Under the pieces are notes generated by a model, which was not told where the DNA came from, did not search any database, and saw only the letters and a program-made list of their open reading frames with translations. Shown here one piece after another: positions 40,035 to 50,754 of a DNA stretch of 64,000 bases. Source of the stretch: Eutreptiella sp. 'Long Island Sound 2002' (taxonomy: Eukaryota; Euglenozoa; Euglenophyceae; Eutreptiales; Eutreptiaceae). The stretch is from the NCBI GenBank assembly GCA_964036045.1, contig OZ038378.1, forward strand, positions 163,057,311-163,121,310, in the 5' to 3' direction. The position numbers were made by a program, and so were the translations under genes. Numbering within the stretch: position 1 is the stretch's first letter; every line of letters begins with the position of its first letter.

Positions 40035-43000
40035 CTAGCAAAGCGAAAAGAACAGGGGGAGCACTCCAGACACACTCAAAAGTAGAGATGGGAGGATGAA
40101 TGTTGGCAGAGGGTGACAAGAGGGCTTTATGGGCAGTTGGCAGTCTGCAGTACAGAACTCCCTGGGTTGCACCCCCCATGATCGAAAATCAGAACTTGAT
40201 GTGTCCCCCAGCCCATTGTAAAACATCAAGGTGTTACATCTGGCCTCAGATCAAGGTAGTTACAAGGCAGGGGGGGGGGGGAAATGCGGTCACCGGGATT
40301 GGCAAAAAATGCGGAAAAATGCAGAAAATGCGGCAAAAAATGCGATAGAAAATGCGGTTTTGTTAGAATGGTGTTTGCCCCTCGAAACCCCTATGTTTCG
40401 TCTCGTCTTGCACAATTGGGCGCTACGGTTCGATGGAACAACTTAGTGCAGTAGTTCAACTCAAGAATATCACGGACTAGGCTCAAAACCGCTAGGGGCA
40501 GAAGCTGCAGCTGCTTGGTCAGGCCAGACCGCTGAATCTCCGCGCCGCATCAGGTGCTCCCCCATTGACCCAAACCGCCGGCCCCCCCCCGGGGGGGGGG
40601 GGGGGGTTACCCCAACATACATACCTCAAAATGATCCCCATGACACGCTGTTCATTTTGAATATACACAACTGGGGAAAAAAATTTTCAAAAAAAATTTG
40701 CCCATCAACTCAGGCTCCCATCAGCCAAGGTCCGACCCGTCAATGTCCTTTTTTGTGTTTTTCATCCATTTTTGAATTCTCCACAAAATTCTGAGTACTT
40801 TGAGCATAGACACATAGGGTAAAAAAAAAATTTCCCCCTGCCATCTGCCTAAAAAAAAATCTCCGGCGCCTCTGGCGCCCACAAAACCCATTGTTCTTCA
40901 CAACTAACTGACTACAAGACAATGCCACTAGAATGTTTCCTCTTGAACATTACACTAAGGGACCTGCCAAAAAAATGCGAAAAAAAATGCGAAAAATGCG
41001 GAAAAATGCGAATCGCATATCCCCCCCCCCCCTGTACAAGGATGGACAGTTATGAGGATGGACCATGCAGGCAAAATTCAGAGTCCCTGCTCACTTCGTA
41101 CACAAGTCACTATGAAGCTCCTGTGTAGTGCGACTTGCCTCACGACCAACCAAACTCTTGAAATGTGGATCTATGATGCTATTCCACATTGGTTGTTGTA
41201 TATTTGGTTTGTTGGTGGCCTTGTGGAACATTGTATGACAGACAAATTTTCTTCTGAAGACTTCTTTCCTGCCAAGAAGGTTTGGTGTCCAATTGCACTC
41301 ACGTCGCAAAACTAAAAGATGAAAAAACAGTGCCTTGCTGAAGTAAAGGTTTTTTCTGATGAAATGGTGAGCCTTGGGCCCCCCTGTAGCCCCTCGTTTT
41401 GATGTTCACTGAGCCATCACGGATGGGCAGGCAGGCATGCAAAATGGAACAGTACTTCTTTTGCAAATAATAGCCCAAATCTGAAACCTCAACAACTCAT
41501 GAACACACGGAACTTCCAAAAAAGTCGAAATACATACATACATACGCACATAGATACATGCCTGTGGGGGCGTGGGGGACAAAATTAAGTACAAGGCCCA
41601 GGAATTGAAGGTCAGTGGAAACATAAGATGGTCCAGCATCAAATGCCCTTACTGCCCAATTCCCGCTGAAGTGTTCTCCAATTCGCTGTCTCAGATGGCC
41701 AGACACAGGTACTATGTAACTTGGAGTGAATGCACAACTGGTAACTGTGAAATGGGAAAGGGGGGCGGAGGGGGGAGTGGGAATGCCAGGAAATTTGGAA
41801 ACCCAATCCATCATTTACCCAATACATTGGCAGAAGGGCAGAAGGTTGCCTGCGGGGGTTGCAGACCTGGCTTGCCTAGACCCCCGCCCTCCCACTTTTA
41901 GGGGGCTTTACTGACCCCCTCCCCCGGCTGCTGCAATCAAAAACCCAACTCCCTCACAAAGGTTGAATGCATGACAATCACAAATTTGGCTGTGGCAGGA
42001 TGGTCCTTGCAGATCGAGGGCATACCGGTAAGCCATTCCACTTTGATGGGGTCCTTGACCCATCCGTTCTCATCGAGCTCCGGGCCGAGCAACGTGTACA
42101 CCTTCCCATCACCATCCCCAACGCGGCCAACACAAAGATCCAGTGCAACAGAGTTGTGGCGGTGAGGCCGTTGGTGGTTGCCGGCAGGCAACAAATTGAG
42201 AAGAGACCACAAGACATGGGACAGCGTCTTTGTAGTGGACTCAGTGGCCTAAGGAATACATAGGGCAGCCCATGGGCAACGTATATGGGTTATGCGTGCA
42301 CCTCCATTTACAGCCACACAAAGATTGACAGCCCACTTTTGGTATTGTTCGTGGTTCACAGCAGGAAAATGCCCTTGGAGCAGTGAAGAACAAGCAGTCT
42401 CTTGGGTGTATTGCACACAGCTGCACCTTTGTTTGTGTAACACTGTGTTTGATTTCATGTATTTGGTCTCTGTGGGGCACTGTGGATGAAAGAAAGAATT
42501 CATGCCTTCTGTTGTTGAGCCACAAAAACACAGGCAACAAACCCACACGTGCAATACACAGGCAAATGCTCCTGCAAAAATGACATAATACTTAGCCGAC
42601 GCACAAAAGCAGTACATGCACCAAAAAACCCAGTTTGTGTGTGAACAAACGTCATTATCCAAAGAGAAGCCGGCACAAAACAACACAAGAGGAATGCTCT
42701 CCATCTTGTCCCCGAGGGCGAAATGCATCAACCACAGAAGAGACACGGCAGGCACCCTCAGCCCCGTCAAGCAGCAAATAGACAAGAAGCCTCATGCTCT
42801 CAACCACATCCCAACTCACAGCCAGAAACAGAAATGGCGGCAACATCAATGGTTCTCGTAGCCACAGGGCAAAAGACCGTGGCAGTTCCACTTCTTTGTG
42901 TGGCCAAATTCGTGAGATCTGTGATGTCTGTCTTGGTGGATCTGCTGCGCTCGTTGGGTGTGTTTCTGTGGGTTGTCATGCTTGGATGCCTGTAGTTTGG

Positions 43001-46000
43001 AGTCCTGTGCTTGCTTCCAACGTGGCAGTCTTACTGCCTGTGGTTCTTGGGGTTGCATGATAGGACACTACCGTGGTTTGATGCCCATGGGACAGTGACC
43101 GCTTTGGTACAGAGACACTAGGAGGAACGCAAGCCACGATGGTGCCCAATGACACTTTGGTGGACACCTAGAACAATCGGTGTGCGTGCCTGACTGTGCC
43201 TTGATGCCACCCTTGAACAATTTGTGGTGGCAACAAATGGTGCCTTGCCAACGATTTATCCTGAAAGTTTGATCTCGTAACGGCCACCTTGGAATTTATG
43301 GACCAAGCTATACCGTGTCCAAGCTGCAGCAATCAGACCTGTAAGCGTGGAGTTCTTTTTTCGTACACCGAACAGATTTGCGTACTAATTTTGGGACGTC
43401 CGGAGGCCTTCTTTTTTGTGGAACCCTCCCAATTGGCTGGACAGAGACCGACAATTTGAGTTCATTTGTGCTTGTTTGCATCCCCCCCCCCCCCCCTGCA
43501 AAGCCAACTCAACACATCAAGCACCAGCCACAAAAAGCTAAGGGGGTGCCTTTGCGTGCAGTGCATGGTTTTTGGACTCGACATACCAGGGTCTTGTTTG
43601 TTGACCATGTTGTGCTTGCTTTCAGGGCTTTCATGCCTTTTCTTTCAGGGTCTCCCAGACAAGACTTTGCTTTGTTGGTGTGAGAGCGCGCTGGAGTGTG
43701 GCCCACTGCGTCCACGGTTGGTGCAATACAGACAAATGCCTTTGGTTTTGCGCTGAGTTTTGTTGTGTCAGTGCAGTGTCCAGTTGAAATTTTCAATGGG
43801 GCAGCTTTGCACAAGGGAACTGAGTGTCAAGTGGCAGCAGGGTCTTTCGCCAATTATTCAACTGTCAAAGGCGGAGGCCATGGGTGCTGAGGGTTTGGTC
43901 CATTTTTTCAGGAGGCAGAACATTGACTGGCAAAGTGTGTTGTGAGAAGGGCATCAGAGAGACAGCTGCTTCCAACACCTGATTGCCCAGAAGAACACCA
44001 ACGCGATTCAGGTGCTCAGCCCCAGGTGCATGGCTAATCTTCTCCACCTCCGCAAGAAGAGCCTCCCTGCGGAACACTGTGGGCTCAAACTTCTTTGCGG
44101 AGGGTGAGACCCCCAAATAATTCATCAACGGTTCATCGCTGACCCAGTAGATGGCTGCATCTTGAGTGGCATGATGCTCAGCCTCCTGATACACAAATAC
44201 AAGTGACAGAGCTGCAAGATGATGGCAAGGCGTGTCCTCAGGGGGCCAGTAAGAGTGTGGGGCATATCACAGCTTGATCGTGGGGGCGGGAGGGAGGGCA
44301 GTGAAGATTGAAAAGGAAAGAGTGATCAAATTGAAGAGTTTTACATGGAAAAAAAAAAAAAAAGGCAGCCCAGGAAAGCAACCACTGAAACCACCAAAAA
44401 TCACCAGTTACCGCGTGGGGCTACATGGTGGGGTTTCCAAGCCTCCTTTGCAAAAAATTGGCAATGGCACAAAGACCACAGGTTTGGTCATGGCATGTAA
44501 GGCCAGCCCTGTGAGGCACAGGGAGTGCCACACTGCCATGTATGCTGTCAAGGCCAGAGGGTGTGGAAGTGGTCCCACCTGCAGTCCTTGTTGAGCAATT
44601 AGTGGGTAGGCAAGGAGGGGAAGTAAATCAACTATGACCGGCTCATAACTTCGACTATCCCCTCCCTTTGTGTTGAAGAAAATTGCTGCCCAGTTTCAAA
44701 TGAGACACCTGATGTTTACATTGGTTCGTTCAGGGGTCCAAAATGGATTTTTACCGATATGTAGGGCCAAGTGGCCTCCAAACTGGCTGGTGGATCTAAG
44801 TTGTTGAGGGCCTAGAAGCGATTCCTTGCCATCCCCACACCAGCCACCCCACCTCTGCCAAACACCTACTATGTTAATCCACTGTCTGTTGCCTCACCCT
44901 CCTTGTTACATGCGAAAATTCTCCCCACTTTACCAACCAGGCCCTTTGGCTTGACCGCCAAAAGCTGGCAGCTGGTAAGGCCAAGCTACGCTTACCATAG
45001 TGGATGCCCTTAACATCACTTCCTAGTTTGTATACATACATTGAACAAAAATTTGCGGGGGGGCACAAAACCAATCAACACATTTGGCCGTTTTCGTGGT
45101 GTGTTGTCCTGAGAGCTGGACCCTCTGGAGAAAACATCTGGATTTCTGTGCAGTGCATTTTCCAGGGAGGTAGCCCCTGTACATGAACATAACTGATGCA
45201 CTGTGGTGTGGGGTGTGGTCATGCTGACAAAGATGTCACGAGCGGGGAGAGGTGAAGGTGAATAAAATTGCCAGCCAAACATGCAGATTGGTTCAACTGC
45301 GCCGCATTTTGGTGGTCCTCCATGTCACCTCTAGCTGCTTGACAGTGTGGCATGTGGGGCTGCTTTGGAGGCGCACCACACCCCCACCAAGGCCCAGGTT
45401 GCATCCTGACTTGGCACACCCTTGGCACTGGATGGTGACCACTGAGAGGGTAAACCAGGCCCATGAATTGCCCGGCCCAGGCGGCACAAATGTTCCCGGT
45501 AAGGTTCGCGGAGAAAAATGGGGAAAGAGGAAAAATGGGGGAATGGGGGGAAGTGGGGAAGAATGGCGGGAAAGGGGGGAAGGGGGGGATGGAGGGAATA
45601 GGGGGGAATAGGGTGGATGAATGGGGGAGATGGGGAGGGGGGGGGGGGGGGATTTCTCCATTTCCCCCCATTTCCCCCCATGCATTCACCCTATTCCCCC
45701 ATTTTCCCCCATTGTGCTGCCCAGTTAACAATCCCTACCCCCAACCTACCACGCTAAAGTGGCATCTTGGGGGGTTTCATACCGAGGTTTCCCCAATCTT
45801 CCACAAAAATCAACAAAATTCCCCATTTTCCTCATGGTTTCCCATTTCCCCCCATTTTCCCCCCATTTTACCCCATTTTTCCTCCGTTGTGCTGCCCAGT
45901 TCACCACCCCCATCCCCGACCCTACCACCCTAGAGTGGCAATTTGGGGGGTTTCACACCATGTTTCCCCCATTTTTCTCGGAATTCAACAAAACACGGAA

Positions 46001-48500
46001 TTCAACAAAATTCCCCATTTTCCTCATGTTTCCCCATTTCCCCCCGTTTTCCCCCCATTTCACCTGCCCAGTTCACCACCCCCACCCCCCAACCTGTCGA
46101 AGTTATGAGGTGGTCATTGGTGATTTGCTTCGCGCCAAATGATCCACATGCAATAGCTGATTACCACAATCCACAGCCCCAAACAAAATCCAGTTGACCC
46201 AAAACCCTCGACAACCCTACTGCCAAAGGACCGGAACCAAGGGGGGGGGGGGTCTCCACAGTGGGTGCACACCAAAGTCCTTGACTCCAAAAGTCACAAA
46301 ATGTGCTCCCCACTTTGGAGTTGATGTGGGTCAGGACGGCCCCTTCAGGGGAGCAGAATTCGGGCCACACCCCAACATACATACCTCAAAATGATTACAA
46401 TGACCCGCTGATCATTTTGAACATACACAACCAGGGTAAAAAAAGTTTCAGAAAAAAATTGCCCATTAGCTCAGGCTCCCATCAGCCAAGGTCCGACCCA
46501 GAGGTCAGGTTGGGGGTCAAAAAAATTTTGTGTTTTTCACCCATTTTTAAATCTCCACCAAATTCTGAGTATTTTGAGTATAGACACGCAGGGGAAAAAA
46601 ATACCCCCTCAGGAGGCGAAAAAAAAATTTTGGCACCTTTGGCGCCAACACTTTCCCCCAAAATCTCAACTTGGAGAAAGACGAAAACTTTGGGGGTCTG
46701 AAGGGTGGGGGGAGGGGGGGGGGGCTGGAATTGGAACAGGCCGTCCCCCTTGTGCGCCACGGTCCATAATAACCATCAGGGTATGCCTACTCGGCGACAC
46801 ATCTCTAGGAGACGCCAGGACCATAGCATCTCTAGGAGACGCCGGACCATATCGGCCCCGTTAACTCTCAACAAGTAGTATCTCTCACATCATTTTGGAG
46901 TTGAATGCGCAGACCTTCACAGCACCACAGTCCCTGGATCCCACCCACCCATGCTGCAGGGCTGCGGCAAGTGTGGGGGTGACAAGCAGCCACAAGGGCT
47001 TGTGGCATGTGCGCCCTTTCCTCAATCTGGACCCCAACCCCTTGGCTGCTGCAACCCTGTTGTCCCACTGCTCACAACTGCTGCTTGTTTCCTTGACCTC
47101 TTGTGTCCAATCCTCCGGACTTTGGGACAATGCAGCAGGCCACTGGCCACAAGCCCGCACTGAGGACTGATTATGCAAGGAAGGCCATGGGGCAAGCGCG
47201 GCTGGAGCGAAAGTGGCAGTTCCACACCTGACCAACTGCGGGCCCCTGGATTGATGTGCACCCCCTCCCCCCCCCTCCAGACCCCCAAAAGTTTTCGCAC
47301 CCGGTTGGGGTCTAGAATTTGAACAGGCCGCCCCCCTGGGGAGCCCGGCGGGTGGCGGCCGACCCACCGGGGCATTTCAAAAGGAGACCCGCCACACGCC
47401 CCACCCCACACCCCACCAAGCAATACCCAAGGCACAGTGTGGAAAGGCAGCGCACCACTGATGTGTAAATACTCTGTGATCTGGAGTAGGGGAATTGTTG
47501 GGCACCAGTGTGTCGGCATAGTGTGGGTGGGCCGCCCCATTTCTTCCATTCCACTTCCTACAGCCCCACCACTGCTGCTGCTCATCAATGGACTCATTCC
47601 GGGTCTGTTTCCTCTTCTGAGGGGCTGTTGATGGCGAGACTGTGTAGTTTTTAACCAACTGGAGTCATGGCATCCATCCAATGGATGGATATCCAATGGA
47701 TGTTGGATAGCCCTTGGCCAAATTGAACAGGGATCATGTGTGGGCACCTCTTGTGTTTAGCAACTGCTCTCGGCTATGATCTCAGGCTAGGGTCTTCGTG
47801 GACAGTACAGTAGCACTTTCAGGCCCAGCCGCACTCTCAGAACAAGCTGGTGTAGCGTGTGCCAACGCTTGCGATGTGGTTAACCTATGCAACCCAAAGT
47901 GACAATACGGCCGCAACGCACTCAGAAAATGAAAATCAAAACCATTAATTTCTATCATCTTTGTGCAGCATTATTCAGCAGTTGGTTGCACTGCATTAGT
48001 AGGTGGGCATTGGGGGGGCTGAGCTCTGTTAAATGGGAGAATACCTTTGTTGACATAGGGATCACAAACAAGTCCCCTTGGCTCCATTGAATGCTTCCAA
48101 ACTCGCTCTTGGTGCACCCTTCGCCACGAATGATGTAAAAAGCCTGCGATGTAGCGTGCGCGTCAGACTTGACGGACTCATTGTCCTTAATGCGGATGTA
48201 ACTGGCCATTAGGTTGGGGGACGTGGCTGCGTATGCTGTGCCAAGTTGCTTGGACAGGTCGAAGGGAATTACACGAGACTCCCCAGTTTGGTGCAAAGAA
48301 GGAGGATGCACCAAAACTGGCATTTCCGGCATGTCTGGATTTGCAGAGGAAGTGTAGTCGTAGATGCGCCCCGTAGCCATCAAATTATCACCCAGTTTGG
48401 CCTTCTTCAATGGAGGCCCATTGTTGATGCCGTCCTTCGCGTGACCATTGGTGTGCCCGTTGGTCGCACTTACTTCCTTAACCGCAGTGGCAGAGACCAT
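39844..48500 (-). CDS. Bicupin dioxygenase-like protein, four coding exons
   Basis: Reconstructed from four minus-strand exons (48500-48045, 44185-43979, 42248-42026, 40034-39844) that join in frame to 358 residues. All introns are GT-AG. The N-terminus has a basic PPLKKAKLG stretch, possibly a nuclear signal. The first cupin spans HATSQAFYIIRGEG, GDLFVIP and EAEHHATQDAAIYW. The second has the HxH metal motif PHRHNSVALDLC, then GPELDENGWV, and the second cupin motif TPPGWWHSHHNETDEP, ending LDIRFAPP. Two cupin barrels with HxH and a later His are typical of gentisate 1,2-dioxygenase-type ring-cleaving enzymes that bind Fe(II) (family knowledge). The substrate is inferred, not shown. It is not interrupted by any element and is probably a working host gene. 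Confidence 0.85.
40582..40606. repeat. C9-G16 homopolymer junction
   Basis: Nine C directly followed by sixteen G, forming a potential perfect hairpin. It sits 3 bp before the dispersed repeat at 40609. Confidence 0.95.
40609..40881 (+). repeat. Dispersed ~275-bp repeat, copy 1 (intron 3)
   Basis: Begins ACCCCAACATACATACC and ends near TGGCGCC. About 80% identical by eye to 46369-46648, with A-rich internal runs. Same orientation. No ORF. Confidence 0.85.
42026..42248 (-). CDS. Bicupin exon 3
   Basis: Acceptor TATTCCTTAG, donor ACCG/GTATGC (phase 1). Encodes ATESTTKTLSHVLW, the PHRHNSVALDLC metal motif and VYTLLGPELDENGW. The open frame beyond the donor is intronic. Confidence 0.85.
43979..44185 (-). 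CDS. Bicupin exon 2
   Basis: 69 codons, phase 0 at both ends. Acceptor TATTTGTGTATCAG, donor CAG/GTGTTG. Encodes EAEHHATQD through NRVGVLLGNQ, completing the first cupin and the linker. Confidence 0.82.
45712..46093 (+). repeat. ~175-bp tandem repeat in bicupin intron 1
   Basis: Two full units and a partial third, starting TTGTGCTGCCCAGTT at 45712 and 45887, with CTGCCCAGTT again at 46064. The units are pyrimidine-rich (TTCCCC/ATTTTCC runs) and follow an opposite, purine-rich tract (45500-45651). Pro/Phe-rich ORFs over this block are artefacts of composition. Confidence 0.85.
46369..46648 (+). repeat. Dispersed ~275-bp repeat, copy 2 (intron 1)
   Basis: Partner of 40609-40881. Conserved blocks include CAGGCTCCCATCAGCCAAGG and AAATTCTGAGTA. 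A small nonautonomous element or processed sequence is possible. No terminal structure is evident. Confidence 0.85.
48045..48500 (-). CDS. Bicupin exon 1 (coding)
   Basis: 152 codons from ATG 48500 to AAG before donor GTATTC. A splice acceptor (CCTCCCTCAG) at 48522-48531 lies 21 nt upstream of the ATG, suggesting an additional 5' UTR exon. The open frame continues past the donor to 47955 but loses homology-like character. Confidence 0.82.
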
Positions 48501-49232
48501 TGTGCAATTTATATCAACCACCTGAGGGAGGAATGTGCAAATGAACACCATCAACCCATTTCCAGGGCAGACAACAGCACGGGCACAACCCCACACAGCG
48601 CATCATCGTTCAACAGAAAAGAGCGCTGCAGAGCGTGCTACCATAATCAATTCAGGAATGTCCAAACACAAATAACAATTGTATTACTGATGCCATACAC
48701 CCAAAGACCTTTCAGTGTTCTCCCAAAAGGGATTGAGTTCCTTTTGGGGGGAAAAAACACGTTGCAGCACGCTAATTAATCAAAAATGGTCCGGAGACAT
48801 GGTAGGTATATGGGGTCTTCTGGGCACATTTTTGTCAAAAAAAATGACACTGCACTGCGCTAATTTTGTAAAAAAAATTGGAACTTAGACTTGTTCTTTT
48901 TCAACATCGACGTTTTTCACCTGAGTCCCACGATTCTGGATATGTGGGAGGAGACATTGTGCTGCTACAAGATAGGAATGGCAACTCTGGTATAGCACCT
49001 CCTCAAAAACCATTTTTTATGCGCCCCTACTTTTCGGTCAAATCTGCGGAAAGTGCTGCCTCAAACACACCATGCATACTATGCACGTACCAAAAGGGTT
49101 GTTTTGGAACAAAATCTAGGCAAATGGCTTGCTTTTGGTAGGCCTCCTCAAATGCTGCACTCCATGTCTAGAAGAAGATTATGTAGCCACAGTTATGGCT
49201 GCACTAGACCACAACAGGCTATTGCTTAGTGA
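48501..49232. other. Region upstream of bicupin gene
   Basis: Contains the 5' UTR splice acceptor near 48522 (minus) and presumably the promoter and first exon of the bicupin gene. I see no clear TATA box or other gene. Confidence 0.4.
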
Positions 49233-49250
49233 CCCCGACCCCGGGGGAGT

Positions 49251-49312
49251 GAAGCAACGGATACTCAGCTACCATATGACCCCCGTGACACAGGTCATAG
49301 GTCATCGCCAAC
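49251..49312 (-). repeat. LINE 3' tail sequence, copy 1
   Basis: About 60 nt at the 3' end of the LINE (GATGACC...GGGGGTCATATGGTAGCT...CCGTTGCTTCAC), matching 59383-59442. Conserved 3' tails are recognised by LINE RTs and are often borrowed by SINEs (family knowledge). Confidence 0.8.
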
Positions 49313-49401
49313 AACATTGTTCTGCTGCACTGCAGCACTGTTTGTTCACAGACATAGCATTGTTCGCAGGTCACCTCACTCTGCCCTCCCCATGGCCCCG
49401 A

Positions 49402-50754
49402 TTAGCTGTACCGACACCGCTTGGGCCAGTTCTCTGAGTTGTCCTCATTTAATTCCTCTGAAATATGGGACCCCCCCGAGCAGTTTGAGTCCGTGTCATA
49501 CGAGTCAGGTATTTCCTGCAGTCCCAACTCCCCCCAGATATCCTGCACTGATTTTTGTTTCATGACACATTCATATGCCTTTCTCGCTCCCTTGGACGCC
49601 TTGGCGTCTGCATGCTCATTTCCCGTGACCCCCACATGTGACGGCACCCATAGCACATCCACACTATCCCCTAGTAGCTGCCACTGCCCCCACAAATCCT
49701 CCCACAGATCAACATGCGCCAGCGGTCCCCTGGAGCCCACCCATTTGTGCCTGGACCACTTGTTGCATTTTCCTGTTAACCCTTTATATACCAGTTCCGA
49801 GTCTGTCACCACCAGGAGAGGCCGTCCTGGGCATTTATGATATACAGCCCGAAGGGCTGCTCTCAGCTCTGCCCGAGTTATAGATTGCCGCTCTGTGTTC
49901 AAAAGCGGCAGCTCCTCATTGCGAGCGTCATTGTCCCCAAACCACACACCATAGCCTGCATGATGCACACCACCTGTCTCCTGCTTGGACCCATCAACAA
50001 AAGCCACATCCCATCCTTGCTGTGCTTTAGCGTCAATTCTCTGCAGCAGGCCCGGCAAAACCGATGCCCATTTGGCCTTTTTTGGCACTTGTACCCCCCG
50101 TCCTCTGACAATTGCCCCCTGTGGCTGCATGGAGGGAAATGGCTGTTCTCCATCCAAGAATTTCCTTAGACAGTTGCACAGATGCTTGGCCTCTTGCCTC
50201 ACAAATGATGACTGTGGTGCTGACGCCCACACCTCTACAAGTGTCATCCAGGCTACTACAAAGTCAGGCATTGCCACCGACAGCGATCTAAATTTTGCAT
50301 CACATCGCAGGACCCAGGACGCTCTTGCCGCAGCCCATAGCGCCAGTCCCTGCTTGGTGCTCAGCGATAACAGTGGCTGAGCCACAAGCAACGTATCCAT
50401 GGGGCACATGGCCCCGTCTCGGCCCCATACCGGGCCAAAGGCTTTACGCACAATATCCACGGCCACTGGCCAGAATTTGCACGCTGTAAGCACATGTTTG
50501 ATAGTTTCAGGTACAGAGCATAAAATGCAGTTGGGCTGATGATATGCGTGCTGCGTGCGCGCCCCCACTGCTAGCTTTTTCCACAGCGCCCTTCGCATGA
50601 AATCTCGTTGCGCCCCCGGTAGCTTGAGTTGCGCTAACTGTTCCCACACCTCTGGCTCCTGCCGTTTTTGTGGCGGCTCCAGCGGGCAAAGCACTGCTAG
50701 CATTTTCTGATTTGGTTGCGTCCACTCCAGGCAAATCCTGCACCGGTAAAGCAA
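49402..50754 (-). CDS. LINE ORF2 C-terminal part: zinc finger and RNase H
   Basis: 450 residues in a shifted frame overlapping the end of the RT frame by 248 nt. The zinc finger typical of LINE RT tails reads CILCSVPETIKHVLTAC. RNase H carries FVDGSKQE (D), RAELRAAL (E), VVTDSELVY (D) and HVGVTGNEHADAKA (final D). It ends in an acidic Asn/Ser/Glu tail. The same domain order recurs in the truncated copy at 60487-61520. Its separate frame most likely reflects a frameshift mutation. Confidence 0.88.
   Translation of the reverse strand: MLYRCRICLEWTQPNQKMLAVLCPLEPPQKRQEPEVWEQLAQLKLPGAQRDFMRRALWKKLAVGARTQHAYHQPNCILCSVPETIKHVLTACKFWPVAVDIVRKAFGPVWGRDGAMCPMDTLLVAQPLLSLSTKQGLALWAAARASWVLRCDAKFRSLSVAMPDFVVAWMTLVEVWASAPQSSFVRQEAKHLCNCLRKFLDGEQPFPSMQPQGAIVRGRGVQVPKKAKWASVLPGLLQRIDAKAQQGWDVAFVDGSKQETGGVHHAGYGVWFGDNDARNEELPLLNTERQSITRAELRAALRAVYHKCPGRPLLVVTDSELVYKGLTGKCNKWSRHKWVGSRGPLAHVDLWEDLWGQWQLLGDSVDVLWVPSHVGVTGNEHADAKASKGARKAYECVMKQKSVQDIWGELGLQEIPDSYDTDSNCSGGSHISEELNEDNSENWPKRCRYS

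Noticed and set aside
42249-42785. 178-residue minus-strand ORF rich in Cys/Phe as a membrane protein
   Set aside because: Lies in intron 2 of the bicupin gene with no splice or homology support.
45293-46142. Pro/Phe-rich ORFs on both strands
   Set aside because: Arise from the purine/pyrimidine low-complexity block and tandem repeat in intron 1.
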